Notes under the pieces: generated by a model
What the model saw: the letters and a program-made list of their open reading frames with translations, nothing else
The model's database searches: none
What the model was told of the DNA's origin: nothing
Part shown: piece after piece, positions 24,195 to 32,318 of the stretch
Layout: each line of letters starts with the position of its first letter
How positions within the stretch are numbered: position 1 is the first letter of the stretch
DNA from: Victivallales bacterium
GTDB taxonomy: Bacteria > Verrucomicrobiota > Lentisphaeria > Oligosphaerales > Oligosphaeraceae
Direction of reading: 5' to 3'
Length of the DNA: 32,318 nt
Assembly: GCA_017525435.1 (NCBI GenBank)
Contig: JAFXSU010000227.1
Location: forward strand, 1 to 32,318
Translations under genes and position numbers: made by a program

Positions 24195-27100
24195 ATGAAA
24201 CAGCTCATTTTAAGCTCTGTCTTGGCATTGTCCCTAGTTCTCTGCGCTGAAACCGTGGGGAAGCGCCCCTATGAATTGGACTGGGCGGGACGAACCCAGG
24301 ACACCTATCCCGACGCAGTGCTGGCGGACTTCGAGGCCGAAGGCTGGACCGGCGAGTGCGAGGGCGGAACCATCGCCGTCGAGCGCACGCGCGAGCAGCA
24401 GCTCTTCGGCGACTATGTGCTGAAGGCGACCTACTGCAACACCGCCGAGGGCAGCCAAATCTACTGCATCCGCCCGCCAGAACCGCTGGAGGCACCGGAC
24501 CACTTCGACACCATCACCCTCTGGGTTTATGGAAACCAGGAGGCGATTGACAAGGATCGCGCGACCATCGGACCGGTGTGCATCAATGTCCAGCTGCGCA
24601 ACGCCGAGGGCAATGCCGTTGACGTGGAATTGTACAACGTGGACTGGGACGAGTGGTTTCTGTGCCACAAGCGCCTCACGCCGGAGCAGCAGGAGCAGTT
24701 CTCGCGGCCTGGCACCACCGTCACGGCGATCGTCCTCAACCCCGCGAACAACCGCGAACCCCGCACGCTCTACTTCGACAGCCTCTCCCTCTACCAGGAG
24801 GAACTCCAGCCGCTGACCTTCGAGCCGCGCCCGAAGCGCGGAGTCGCGCTCTTCCCCGGACAGGACCCCGGCGCCAACATCGGCGAAAACACGTTGCCTT
24901 TCCCGAACCGCGAGGACACCATTCTTCCGGATAGCGCTGGAAATAATTCTCAAATAACTGTGTGTAAAGAAGATAATGTATTTATAATGAAATATTCTGC
25001 CGACGACGGCGAACTGCAACTTACCTACACGCCCCAGACGGGCACCTGGAGCGACTTCACCGCCTCCTGGAACGACTGCCCGCCCTTCCAGCCGCTTGCC
25101 GGCGGCGGCGCGAAGTTCGTGGGCACGGACGCGCAGGCGAAGCTGGTCTCCTGCGAGGAAGTCGATGGAAAGGTTCAGGCGGTCTGGGACTTCGGGCTGG
25201 CGGACGGCGCCTCCCATCGCGTCACTTATCAATTTGAACTGAAGGGCAAGACGCTGGTGCTGGACACCCTGAGTCCGAACGCGGACAGCCAGCTGGAGGC
25301 GGTCTCCTATGGCGAGGTTCGGGGCGTGGAATGCCTCGACCTGGTGCAGGTCCCCTACTATGACTACGGTCCACATAGCGGGCGTCCCGCCGTGGTACTG
25401 GCGCAGGCTGGCGATGAGACCTTCTTCCTGAGCGGCCACACGGACTGGTACCGCTCCAATGCGAGCCGTCCGCAGGGCGGCCAGTTCCCGTATGACGACA
25501 AGCTCCAGTTCAACGGTCAGGTGATGTATCTGCCGAAGACCGACGGGAAGCGCAACGATGTCTATGAGCGTTTCTTCGTGACCGTCTCGCCGGTCTTTGA
25601 GGAGCACCTGCCGAACATTCCGAACCCGAAGTCGCCGTGGCGGCACGTCACCGGCAGCGTGATCTGGCGGCCGTACGGCGCCTGGAAGCGCGCGGAGGAC
25701 AAGAAGTACTGGTACGAGGTATGGCGCCATGGCATGCGTAAGTGCCTGATCACCGGTCACGAGACTGGCTGGCGGGACGGCGAGGAGTCCTTCACCTTCC
25801 GCACGACGCCCGCGCCGGGGAAGGGCGGCGACGAGGGGGCGCGGGACTTTGCCCGCTACATGCAGGACACCCTCGGCTTCTTCTTCGGACCCTACAACAA
25901 CTTCTGCGACCTGGCTCCGGTCAACGGAAACTGGAGCACCGACATGGTGGCGCGCGCGGCAAACAACCAGCTTCAGCACGCCTGGCGGAGATGCTATGCG
26001 CCCAAGCCCCTGCGCGGAGTGGAGTTCTGCGAAAAATACACGCCCGTCATCCAGGAGAAGTTCCACTTTAGCACCGCCTACTGCGATGTCCACACCTCCG
26101 TGACCCCTTGGGACCGCTGCGACTACGATGCGCGCGTGCCCGGCGCGGGGACCTTCGCCCAGACCTACTACGCCTACGGCGAAATCATGCTCATCCAGAA
26201 GAAAAATTGGAACGGCCCGGTCTATTCCGAGGGACCCCACTTCTGCTTCTTCAGCGGACTCACCGACGGCAACTATGCGCAGGACCGCAGCTACCGCCTC
26301 TTCAGCCGCCCCTGGCTGGTGGACTTCGATCTGCGAAAGATCCACGAACAGGAGTGCAACTTCGGCATCGGCTCGATGACGATGTTCTACGGCGACGATA
26401 CCACTGGTGCGGACAACTTCTCCTGGCTGTATGACGGCAAAAGCGACGCGCACCTCAATCGCTACTTCACCGCCATCGCGGCCTTCGGGCACCCGGGCTT
26501 CCTGGTGATGGAGGGCGGGCTCCGCAATGCCATGCGCAGCTACTTCCTGTTCCAGCAAATCCAGACGCAGTACACCCAGGCCAGCGCCAAGAGCATCCGC
26601 TACTACCGACGGGAAAACAACGAGCCGAAGCTCTACACCGTCTCCGAAGCCATCCAAAACGGCGCATACAGGAACTCGCAGCTGGTCGTGGACTACGACA
26701 ACGGCACCCACGTGGTCGCCAACGGCTACAATGGCGCGGATAAGGATCAGGCGGGAGTCGGGATGTTTTATGAAGGACGCAGCATCGCCCTTGTCCCCAA
26801 TTCCTTCGTGGCCTGGACGGACGACGGGCGCTACCTCGCCACCAATGCAAACCGCAATGGCTTCCCCTGCGACTATGTCGAGTCGCCCGAATACATCTTC
26901 CTGGACGGGCATGACAAGGTCAACCAGACTATGCCCAAGGCCGATGGCTCCGGCTGCGTGGTCTGCCGCAGCGACGACGAAAACCACTGGGAGTTCCTCG
27001 GGCTGAACGGCGCTCAGGGCGGATTCGCCGTCGAGGGCGGCAACGCCCGCGCCTACGCCTACGACGGCACCGACCTGGGGCCTGCGATGGCCGTGCGCTG

Positions 27101-28133
27101 CCGCGGGATGCTCTATGTCCTGCCCGTGGAGGGTGCCTTCAGCTACAAGCTCGAGAAGAACGCCACGACTCTGGAGACCGCGCTTTCCAGCGACTCCTAC
27201 GAGGTCTTCTCCGGCGACACGGTGCTCGTCAACACGCCGAACGGCCCGGTGGAGCGCGTCATCAGCGGCGAGCCCGGACAGCGCGTGTGGGTGGAAATCG
27301 ACGGCCAGTACCTCTGCTTCGTGATCCGCGCGATGGTGGATTTTGTGCCGAAGGGCCTCTCAGAGACGGGAACAGAGTTTTGTGGTTCCATTCGGAATTG
27401 CGGTGGCACGCCGCTTGCCGTGCAGGTCAAGCCGAGCTTCTCCGAGGCGCAGACATTCGAGATCGACCCCTACTGGATGGTGGACTTCAAGGCGGAATTG
27501 CCCCAGGCGTCCACGGAGGGCGAGGAGAAGATCACCATCGACTTCGCGCACGGAGAACTCCGCCAGACCTGGGAGGGCACGCTGGTGCGCCAGATGACGC
27601 GCGAGGTGCTCTTCGACCGCTTCGCCGACCCCGGTCTCTTCTTCAAGGGCGCGGTGATCCTCAACCGCGAGACCAACCGGGATCCATTCAGCCTCGGCGC
27701 ACGCGTGGAAAGGCAGACGATGTCCTGCGGAGGCGTGAACCGTGACGGGATTTTCATGCATCCCGCCTGGCTGGAGGGCTTCGTGGGCGACGCCTTCGCG
27801 ACCTACAAGTTGTCACTGCCCGACGTGCCGGACCTCGTCTTCACCGGCTTCGTCGGCAAACGGGACGGCTCGTACCCGGGCGATGGCATGCGCTTCTTCG
27901 TCGGTGTCACGCCGGAGGGCTCCACGGAGGAGCAGACCATTGCGGAGGTGAGTGTCGCCAAGCACGAATGGAAGCCCGTCGAAGCCGACCTCTCGCAGTG
28001 GGCTGGCCAGAATGTCGCATTGCGGCTCATCATGGATGTCGGCGCCGACCAGGACTCCTCCGGCGACTGGGGCTGCTGGGGGGACCTCAAGATAACTCGG
28101 AAGGAGGCCTGCCTCAAGACCACGCTGAAGTAG
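24195..28133 (+). CDS. Large secreted protein, probably polysaccharide-active (tandem copy 1)
   Basis: 1312 residues; I do not recognise a named family. It has a signal peptide (MKQLILSSVLALSLVLCA, cleavage probably before ETVG). Residues about 25-200 look like a carbohydrate-binding jelly-roll (DFEAEGWTGE, then FDTITLWVYGN). A beta-rich region follows (about 250-470). The middle (about 480-800) resembles a catalytic barrel and contains STAYCDVHTS, YYAYGEIMLIQ and GPVYSEGPHFCFF; the Asp and Glu in these are candidate catalytic residues. The C-terminus (about 1190-1300) is another beta-sandwich (FVGVTPEG, ADLSQWAGQNVALRLI). A glycosidase is likely but unproven. Codons 24939-24998 are almost all A/T-ending. 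No Shine-Dalgarno. Followed by a paralog after 92 bp. Confidence 0.8.
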   Translation: MKQLILSSVLALSLVLCAETVGKRPYELDWAGRTQDTYPDAVLADFEAEGWTGECEGGTIAVERTREQQLFGDYVLKATYCNTAEGSQIYCIRPPEPLEAPDHFDTITLWVYGNQEAIDKDRATIGPVCINVQLRNAEGNAVDVELYNVDWDEWFLCHKRLTPEQQEQFSRPGTTVTAIVLNPANNREPRTLYFDSLSLYQEELQPLTFEPRPKRGVALFPGQDPGANIGENTLPFPNREDTILPDSAGNNSQITVCKEDNVFIMKYSADDGELQLTYTPQTGTWSDFTASWNDCPPFQPLAGGGAKFVGTDAQAKLVSCEEVDGKVQAVWDFGLADGASHRVTYQFELKGKTLVLDTLSPNADSQLEAVSYGEVRGVECLDLVQVPYYDYGPHSGRPAVVLAQAGDETFFLSGHTDWYRSNASRPQGGQFPYDDKLQFNGQVMYLPKTDGKRNDVYERFFVTVSPVFEEHLPNIPNPKSPWRHVTGSVIWRPYGAWKRAEDKKYWYEVWRHGMRKCLITGHETGWRDGEESFTFRTTPAPGKGGDEGARDFARYMQDTLGFFFGPYNNFCDLAPVNGNWSTDMVARAANNQLQHAWRRCYAPKPLRGVEFCEKYTPVIQEKFHFSTAYCDVHTSVTPWDRCDYDARVPGAGTFAQTYYAYGEIMLIQKKNWNGPVYSEGPHFCFFSGLTDGNYAQDRSYRLFSRPWLVDFDLRKIHEQECNFGIGSMTMFYGDDTTGADNFSWLYDGKSDAHLNRYFTAIAAFGHPGFLVMEGGLRNAMRSYFLFQQIQTQYTQASAKSIRYYRRENNEPKLYTVSEAIQNGAYRNSQLVVDYDNGTHVVANGYNGADKDQAGVGMFYEGRSIALVPNSFVAWTDDGRYLATNANRNGFPCDYVESPEYIFLDGHDKVNQTMPKADGSGCVVCRSDDENHWEFLGLNGAQGGFAVEGGNARAYAYDGTDLGPAMAVRCRGMLYVLPVEGAFSYKLEKNATTLETALSSDSYEVFSGDTVLVNTPNGPVERVISGEPGQRVWVEIDGQYLCFVIRAMVDFVPKGLSETGTEFCGSIRNCGGTPLAVQVKPSFSEAQTFEIDPYWMVDFKAELPQASTEGEEKITIDFAHGELRQTWEGTLVRQMTREVLFDRFADPGLFFKGAVILNRETNRDPFSLGARVERQTMSCGGVNRDGIFMHPAWLEGFVGDAFATYKLSLPDVPDLVFTGFVGKRDGSYPGDGMRFFVGVTPEGSTEEQTIAEVSVAKHEWKPVEADLSQWAGQNVALRLIMDVGADQDSSGDWGCWGDLKITRKEACLKTTLK

Positions 28134-28134
28134 C

Positions 28135-28213
28135 GGGACATCTGAGACATCTCGACTGGAAAAGGATGGCTATGATTGTCCCAGATGTCCCATTCGTCCC
28201 AGATGTCCCATAA
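28135..28213. repeat. Nonamer repeats and hairpin between the paralogs, with a 13-codon ORF
   Basis: GGGACATCTGAGACA (28135-28149) can pair with either of two downstream arms of GTCCCAGATGTCCC type (28178-28191 or 28196-28209). Within it, AAAGGA is followed by ATG at 28172 and a frame reading MIVPDVPFVPDVP then TAA (28211-28213). The same ribosome-binding site and start recur after the second paralog. Confidence 0.7.
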
Positions 28214-28225
28214 AAAACTCTACCC

Positions 28226-31200
28226 ATGAAACACTTCACCTTCTTCTTCCCCCTGCTGGCTTCCGTCGTGCTCCTGGCCGAGACGGTTGGCGTTCGCCCC
28301 TACGAGATGGACTGGGCGGGTCGTACCACGGACACCTATCCAGACAAGGTACTGGAGGATTTCGAGTCCGAAGGCTGGACTGGCGAATGTTCCGGCGGCG
28401 ACATCGTCGTGGAGCGCTCGCGCGAGCGGCAGCTCTTTGGCGACTATGTGCTGAAAGCCACCTACAAAAACACCGCAGATGGCTCGCAGATCTATTATCT
28501 GCGACCGCCGGAGCCGCTGAAGGCACCGGACGAATTCGATACCGTTACCCTCTGGGGCCACGGAAACCAGGAGGCGCTCTACAAGGACCGCCGGACCATC
28601 GGCATTGTGGTGGTCCATGTCGAACTTCGCAACGCCGAAGGCAAGACCACCGAGGTCGAGATGGCCGGAGTCAACTGGAACGACTGGTTCCTGTGCCACA
28701 AGCGCCTCACGCCAGAGCAGCAGGAGGAGTTCTCCCGCCCGGGCACCACCGTCACGGCGATTGTCCTCAAGCCCGCGAACAACCGCGAACCGCGCACGCT
28801 CTACTTCGACAGCCTCACCCTTTACACCGAGGAGTTCAAGCCACTGACCTTCGAACCGCGTCCGAAGCGCGGCATCCCGCTCTTCCCCGGCCAGGACCCC
28901 GGCGCAAACACCGGCGAGGGCACGCTGCCGTTCCCGACGCGCGAAGACACGATTCTGCCGGACAGTGCTGGAAATAATGCACAAATAAGTGTATATAAAG
29001 AAGATAATGCATTTATAATGAAATATTCTTCCGACGATGGCGAACTGCAGATCGCCTACACGCCACAGACGGGCACCTGGAGCGACTTCACCGCCTCCTG
29101 GAACGGCTGCCCGCCTTTCCAGCCGCTCTTCGACGGCGGAGCGCGCTTTGGCGGAGGTCAGCGGCCTGCCGCACGGCTGCTCTCCTGCGACTTGGAGGAC
29201 GGCAAGGTGAAGGCGGTCTGGAGCTACACGCTGGCGGACGGGCTGGAGCATGAAGTCACCTACCAATTCTGTCTGAAGGGCAAGACGCTGGTGCTGGACA
29301 CCCTGAGTTCCAACGGGGACAACCGTCTGGAGGTGGTCTCCTATGGCGAGATCCGTGGCGTGAAATACAAGGACCTCGTGCAGATTCCCTACTACGACTA
29401 CGGCCCCGTTGCCGGCCGGCCGGCGGTTGCGCTGGTTCAGGCTGGCGATGAGACCTTCTTCCTGAGCGGCCACACGGACTGGTATCTCTCCAACGCAAGC
29501 CGTCCGCAGGGCGGCCAGTTCCCGTATGACAACAAGCTCCAGTTCAACGGGCAGGTGACCTACATCCCGAAGACCGACGGGAAGCGTAACGACGTCTATG
29601 AGCGCTTCTTCGTGACCGTCTCGCCGGTCTTCGAGGAGCACCTGCCGAACATCCCGAACCCGAAGTCGCCGTGGAAGCACATCACGGGGAGCATCGTCTG
29701 GCGGGCGCACGGAGCCAGCAACCGCGCGAAGGACAAGGAATGCTGGTACAACGTGTGGCGCCACGGCATGCGCAAGTGCCTCGTCACCGACCACGAGACC
29801 ATGTGGCGGGACGGCGAGGAGTCCTTCACCTTCCGTACTCGGACCGCGCCCGGCAAGGGCGGCGACGAGGGCGAGCGCGACTATGCGCGCTACATGCAGG
29901 ACACTCTCGGCTTCGTCTATGGTCCGTACAACAACTTCACCGACTTCGCCCCCGTCAATGAATACTGGGACACGGACATGGTGGCGCGCTCCATGAACAA
30001 CCAGCTCGCGCGTGCCTGGCGGCGCTGCTATGGCCCCAAGCCCCTGCGCGGCGTCGAGTTCTGCGAAAGGCTCACGCCCGTCATCCAGGAGAAGTTCCAT
30101 TTCAGCACCGCCTACTGCGACGTGCACACCTCCTCCCCGCCCTGGGACCGCTGCGATTTCGACTTCCGCGTGCCCGGCGCCGCCACTTTCGCCCAGACCT
30201 ACTACGCCTACGGCGAGATCATGCTCATCCAGAAGCACAACTGGAACGGCCCGGTCTATTCCGAGGGACCCCACTTCTGCTTCTTCAGCGGCCTCACCGA
30301 CGGCAACTACGCGCAGGACCGCACCTACCGCCTCTTCAGCCGCCCCTGGCTGGTGGATTTCGACCTGCGAAAGATCCACGAGCAGGAGTGCAACTTCGGC
30401 ATCGGAGCCATGACGATGTTCTACGGGGAGGGCACGCAGGGCGAAGATCAGTACGGCTGGCTGCACGACGGGCGCACCGACGAGCATCTCGACCGGTTCT
30501 TCGCTGCCATTGCGGCCTTCGGGCACCCGGGTTTCCTGGTGATGGAGGGGGGCATCCGCATCGCCATGCGAAGTTACTACCTCCTCCAGCAGATCGAGAC
30601 GCAGTACACCCAGGCCGGCGTCAAGGACATCTTCTATTGCACGCCGGACGGACGGCTCTGCAATACCTCCGAGGCAATCAAGAACGGCGCCTACAGGAAC
30701 TCGCAGCTGGTCATCGACTACGACAACGGCACCCATGTCGTCGCCAACGGCTCCGGCACCTTGCCGATGAACGTGACCCACGCCGGACGCGAGGTCGCAC
30801 TCCAGCCAAATTCCTTCATGGCATGGACGGATGACGGGCGCTACCTCGCCACCAACGCACAGCACAACGGATTCGTCTGCGACTACGTCGAGTCCCCCGA
30901 GTACATCTTCCTGGACGGGCGCGACAAGATGAACCACACGATGCCAAAGGCCGACGGCTCCGGCTGCGTGGTCTGCCGCAACGACGATGCGGAGCATTGG
31001 GAGTTCATCGGCGTGAACGGTGCACAGGGCGGATTCGCCGTCCAGGGCGGCAACGCTCGTGCCTACGCCCACGACGGCACCGACCTGGGGCCTGCCAAGG
31101 CCGTGCGCTGCCGCGGGATGCTCTATGTCCTCCCCGTGGAGGGCGCCTTCAGCTACAAGCTTGAGAAGAACGCCACGACTCCGGAGACCAAGCTTTCCAG

Positions 31201-32143
31201 CGATTCCTACGAGATCTTCTCCGGCGAAACCGTGACTATCCGCACGCCCAAGGGCATGGTCGAGCGCGTCGTTTCCGGCGAACCCGGCCAGCGCGTCTGG
31301 GTGGAGATTGACGGGCAGTACCTCTGCTTCGTGATCCGCCGGCTCGTTGAGTTCACGCAGGTGGGGCTTTCCCCCAACGAGAGTGAGTTGCGCGGAGTCA
31401 TTCGCAACTGTGGCGGCACGCCCGTTGCCCTGCAGGTCAAGCCGAGCTTCTCGAAACCCTTCGCCATCGAGCTTCCGCCATACGGGAGCCAGTCCTTCGC
31501 CGTGCGGCTGCCTGTGGCCACCGCCGAAGGTGAGGAGAAGATCTCCGTGGAGCTCTCGCGTGGGGAACTCTGCCAGACCTGGAAGGGCACGCTGGTGCGA
31601 AAGATGACCACGGAGATGATCTTCGATGGCTTCGCAAAGGCGAGCAACTTCTCCAAGGGCGCCGTCATTCGGGCCAAGACAACCGACGCGGATCCCTTCG
31701 GCCTGGGGGCGCGTGTGGAGGTCCAGACGATGTCCTGCGGGAATGTCTCCCGCAAGGGCGTCTTCACCCACCCGCCCTATCGGGACGGCTGTGCGGGGGA
31801 CACCTTTGCTTCCTATCAGCTGGAATTGCCCAAGGTGCGGGACATCGTGCTGACCGGCTTCGTCGGCAAGAAGGACGGCTCGCATCCAGGCGACGGCATC
31901 ATCTTCCTGGTCGGCGTCACGCCAGAGGGCTATGATTTCGAGTCGATTGTGGCGGAGAAGCATGTCACCAGAAACGAGTGGGTCCCCATCGAAGCCGACC
32001 TCTCGCAGTGGGCCGGGAAGAAGATCCGTCTCCGATTGATCATGCCGGTGGGATCGAAGCTGAACACTGCCGGCGACTGGGGCTGCTGGGGGGACCTCAA
32101 GATCACCCGCAAGGAACCCCGCCTCAAGACCACGCTGAAGTAG
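28226..32143 (+). CDS. Large secreted protein, probably polysaccharide-active (tandem copy 2)
   Basis: 1305 residues, collinear with the preceding gene over its full length. It has a signal peptide (MKHFTFFFPLLASVVLLA, cleavage before ETVG). The same domain order is seen, including STAYCDVHTS, GPVYSEGPHFCFF and the C-terminal ADLSQWAGKKIRLRLI. Similarity is uneven: some stretches (for example about 29440-29680 against 25405-25650) are nearly identical even at silent sites, while the C-terminal third differs much more. The A/T-ending codon run is kept at 28970-29029. The two genes probably act on related parts of the same glycan. The identical start of the downstream repeat region suggests the duplicated unit includes it. 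Family not recognised. Confidence 0.8.
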   Translation: MKHFTFFFPLLASVVLLAETVGVRPYEMDWAGRTTDTYPDKVLEDFESEGWTGECSGGDIVVERSRERQLFGDYVLKATYKNTADGSQIYYLRPPEPLKAPDEFDTVTLWGHGNQEALYKDRRTIGIVVVHVELRNAEGKTTEVEMAGVNWNDWFLCHKRLTPEQQEEFSRPGTTVTAIVLKPANNREPRTLYFDSLTLYTEEFKPLTFEPRPKRGIPLFPGQDPGANTGEGTLPFPTREDTILPDSAGNNAQISVYKEDNAFIMKYSSDDGELQIAYTPQTGTWSDFTASWNGCPPFQPLFDGGARFGGGQRPAARLLSCDLEDGKVKAVWSYTLADGLEHEVTYQFCLKGKTLVLDTLSSNGDNRLEVVSYGEIRGVKYKDLVQIPYYDYGPVAGRPAVALVQAGDETFFLSGHTDWYLSNASRPQGGQFPYDNKLQFNGQVTYIPKTDGKRNDVYERFFVTVSPVFEEHLPNIPNPKSPWKHITGSIVWRAHGASNRAKDKECWYNVWRHGMRKCLVTDHETMWRDGEESFTFRTRTAPGKGGDEGERDYARYMQDTLGFVYGPYNNFTDFAPVNEYWDTDMVARSMNNQLARAWRRCYGPKPLRGVEFCERLTPVIQEKFHFSTAYCDVHTSSPPWDRCDFDFRVPGAATFAQTYYAYGEIMLIQKHNWNGPVYSEGPHFCFFSGLTDGNYAQDRTYRLFSRPWLVDFDLRKIHEQECNFGIGAMTMFYGEGTQGEDQYGWLHDGRTDEHLDRFFAAIAAFGHPGFLVMEGGIRIAMRSYYLLQQIETQYTQAGVKDIFYCTPDGRLCNTSEAIKNGAYRNSQLVIDYDNGTHVVANGSGTLPMNVTHAGREVALQPNSFMAWTDDGRYLATNAQHNGFVCDYVESPEYIFLDGRDKMNHTMPKADGSGCVVCRNDDAEHWEFIGVNGAQGGFAVQGGNARAYAHDGTDLGPAKAVRCRGMLYVLPVEGAFSYKLEKNATTPETKLSSDSYEIFSGETVTIRTPKGMVERVVSGEPGQRVWVEIDGQYLCFVIRRLVEFTQVGLSPNESELRGVIRNCGGTPVALQVKPSFSKPFAIELPPYGSQSFAVRLPVATAEGEEKISVELSRGELCQTWKGTLVRKMTTEMIFDGFAKASNFSKGAVIRAKTTDADPFGLGARVEVQTMSCGNVSRKGVFTHPPYRDGCAGDTFASYQLELPKVRDIVLTGFVGKKDGSHPGDGIIFLVGVTPEGYDFESIVAEKHVTRNEWVPIEADLSQWAGKKIRLRLIMPVGSKLNTAGDWGCWGDLKITRKEPRLKTTLK

Positions 32144-32183
32144 TGGACAGCTGGAGCATCAGGTGCCGTAAAGGATGGCTATG

Positions 32184-32318
32184 ATTGTCCCAGATGTCCC
32201 AGATGTCCCATTCGTCCCAGATGTCCCAGATGTCCCAGATGTCCCATTCGTCCCAGATGTCCCATTCGTCCCAGATGTCCCATTCGTCCCAGATGTTCCA
32301 TTCGTCCCAGATGTCCCA
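32184..32318. repeat. Fifteen nonamer units running to the window end
   Basis: Exact 9-bp units GATGTCCCA and TTCGTCCCA (one GATGTTCCA) fill 32184-32318 and are cut by the window edge. From ATG 32181, after AAAGGA, the plus strand is open to the end as repeats of Val-Pro-Asp and Val-Pro-Phe; the minus strand would read Trp-Asp repeats. The leading 25-30 bp match those after the first paralog. Confidence 0.9.

Noticed and set aside
24234-26987. A 917-codon open frame antisense to the first giant gene
   Set aside because: Same codon-bias shadow as in the second copy; no recognisable protein features.
28220-31963. A 1247-codon open frame antisense to the second giant gene
   Set aside because: It mirrors the sense gene in the frame where stops would require Leu or Ser codons (TTA, CTA, TCA) that GC-rich codon use avoids. 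It has no domain-like sequence, and the sense strand has a signal peptide and a paralog.

Overview
The window reads as a chromosome segment of a saccharolytic, probably gut- or sediment-associated bacterium with GC-rich codon use. The mix of large secreted polysaccharide-type proteins, a GH39-like enzyme, a Gfo/Idh/MocA oxidoreductase, a creatininase-family protein, a sulfotransferase with RTX repeats and dense short intergenic repeats suggests a PVC-group organism such as Lentisphaerota (Victivallales). This assignment is inference; there is no rRNA in the window.

Layout. 1-5597 (+): pyrimidine genes in the order carA (5' end outside the window), pyrG, carB. 5671-7130 (-): a hipB-hipA toxin-antitoxin pair with a promoter flanked by two palindromes at 7379-7445. 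7508-12506 (-): a sugar-catabolism cluster of a GH39-like glycosidase, an amidohydrolase and an alpha/alpha-barrel glycosidase that is interrupted by one in-frame TGA. 12697-13481 (+): an MBL-fold hydrolase broken by a one-base frameshift. 13611-13823 (+): a small membrane protein, followed by a structured RNA or terminator region. 14075-16657 (-): an arylsulfotransferase-like protein with RTX repeats. 16860-19794 (+): an MDR dehydrogenase, a Gfo/Idh/MocA oxidoreductase and a creatininase-family hydrolase. 19927-21255 (-): an NhaC-type antiporter. 21544-22521 (+): a GMP synthase ATP-pyrophosphatase subunit without a glutaminase domain, with a clear terminator. 23067-24097 (+): an RHH antitoxin and PIN toxin pair. 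24195-32143 (+): two tandem paralogous secreted proteins of about 1,310 residues.

The most unusual material is in the repeats and in the second toxin-antitoxin module. The antitoxin carries three tandem copies, 43 residues apart, of what looks like its toxin-binding tail, and the module is bracketed by exact 33-bp-period direct repeats (four before, two after). Phase-locked 7-bp repeat arrays of changing sequence occupy many gene borders. They supply the last codons of pyrG, form the leaders of two genes, and sit in frame inside a glycosidase gene. A 9-bp repeat family follows both giant paralogs and begins each time with the same ribosome-binding site and ATG. Several GC-rich genes contain sharply bounded runs of A/T-ending codons, and one of these is kept at the same place in both paralogs.

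Two genes carry single disabling changes (TGA in place of a likely glycine codon; one missing base). These could be real decay or assembly errors.
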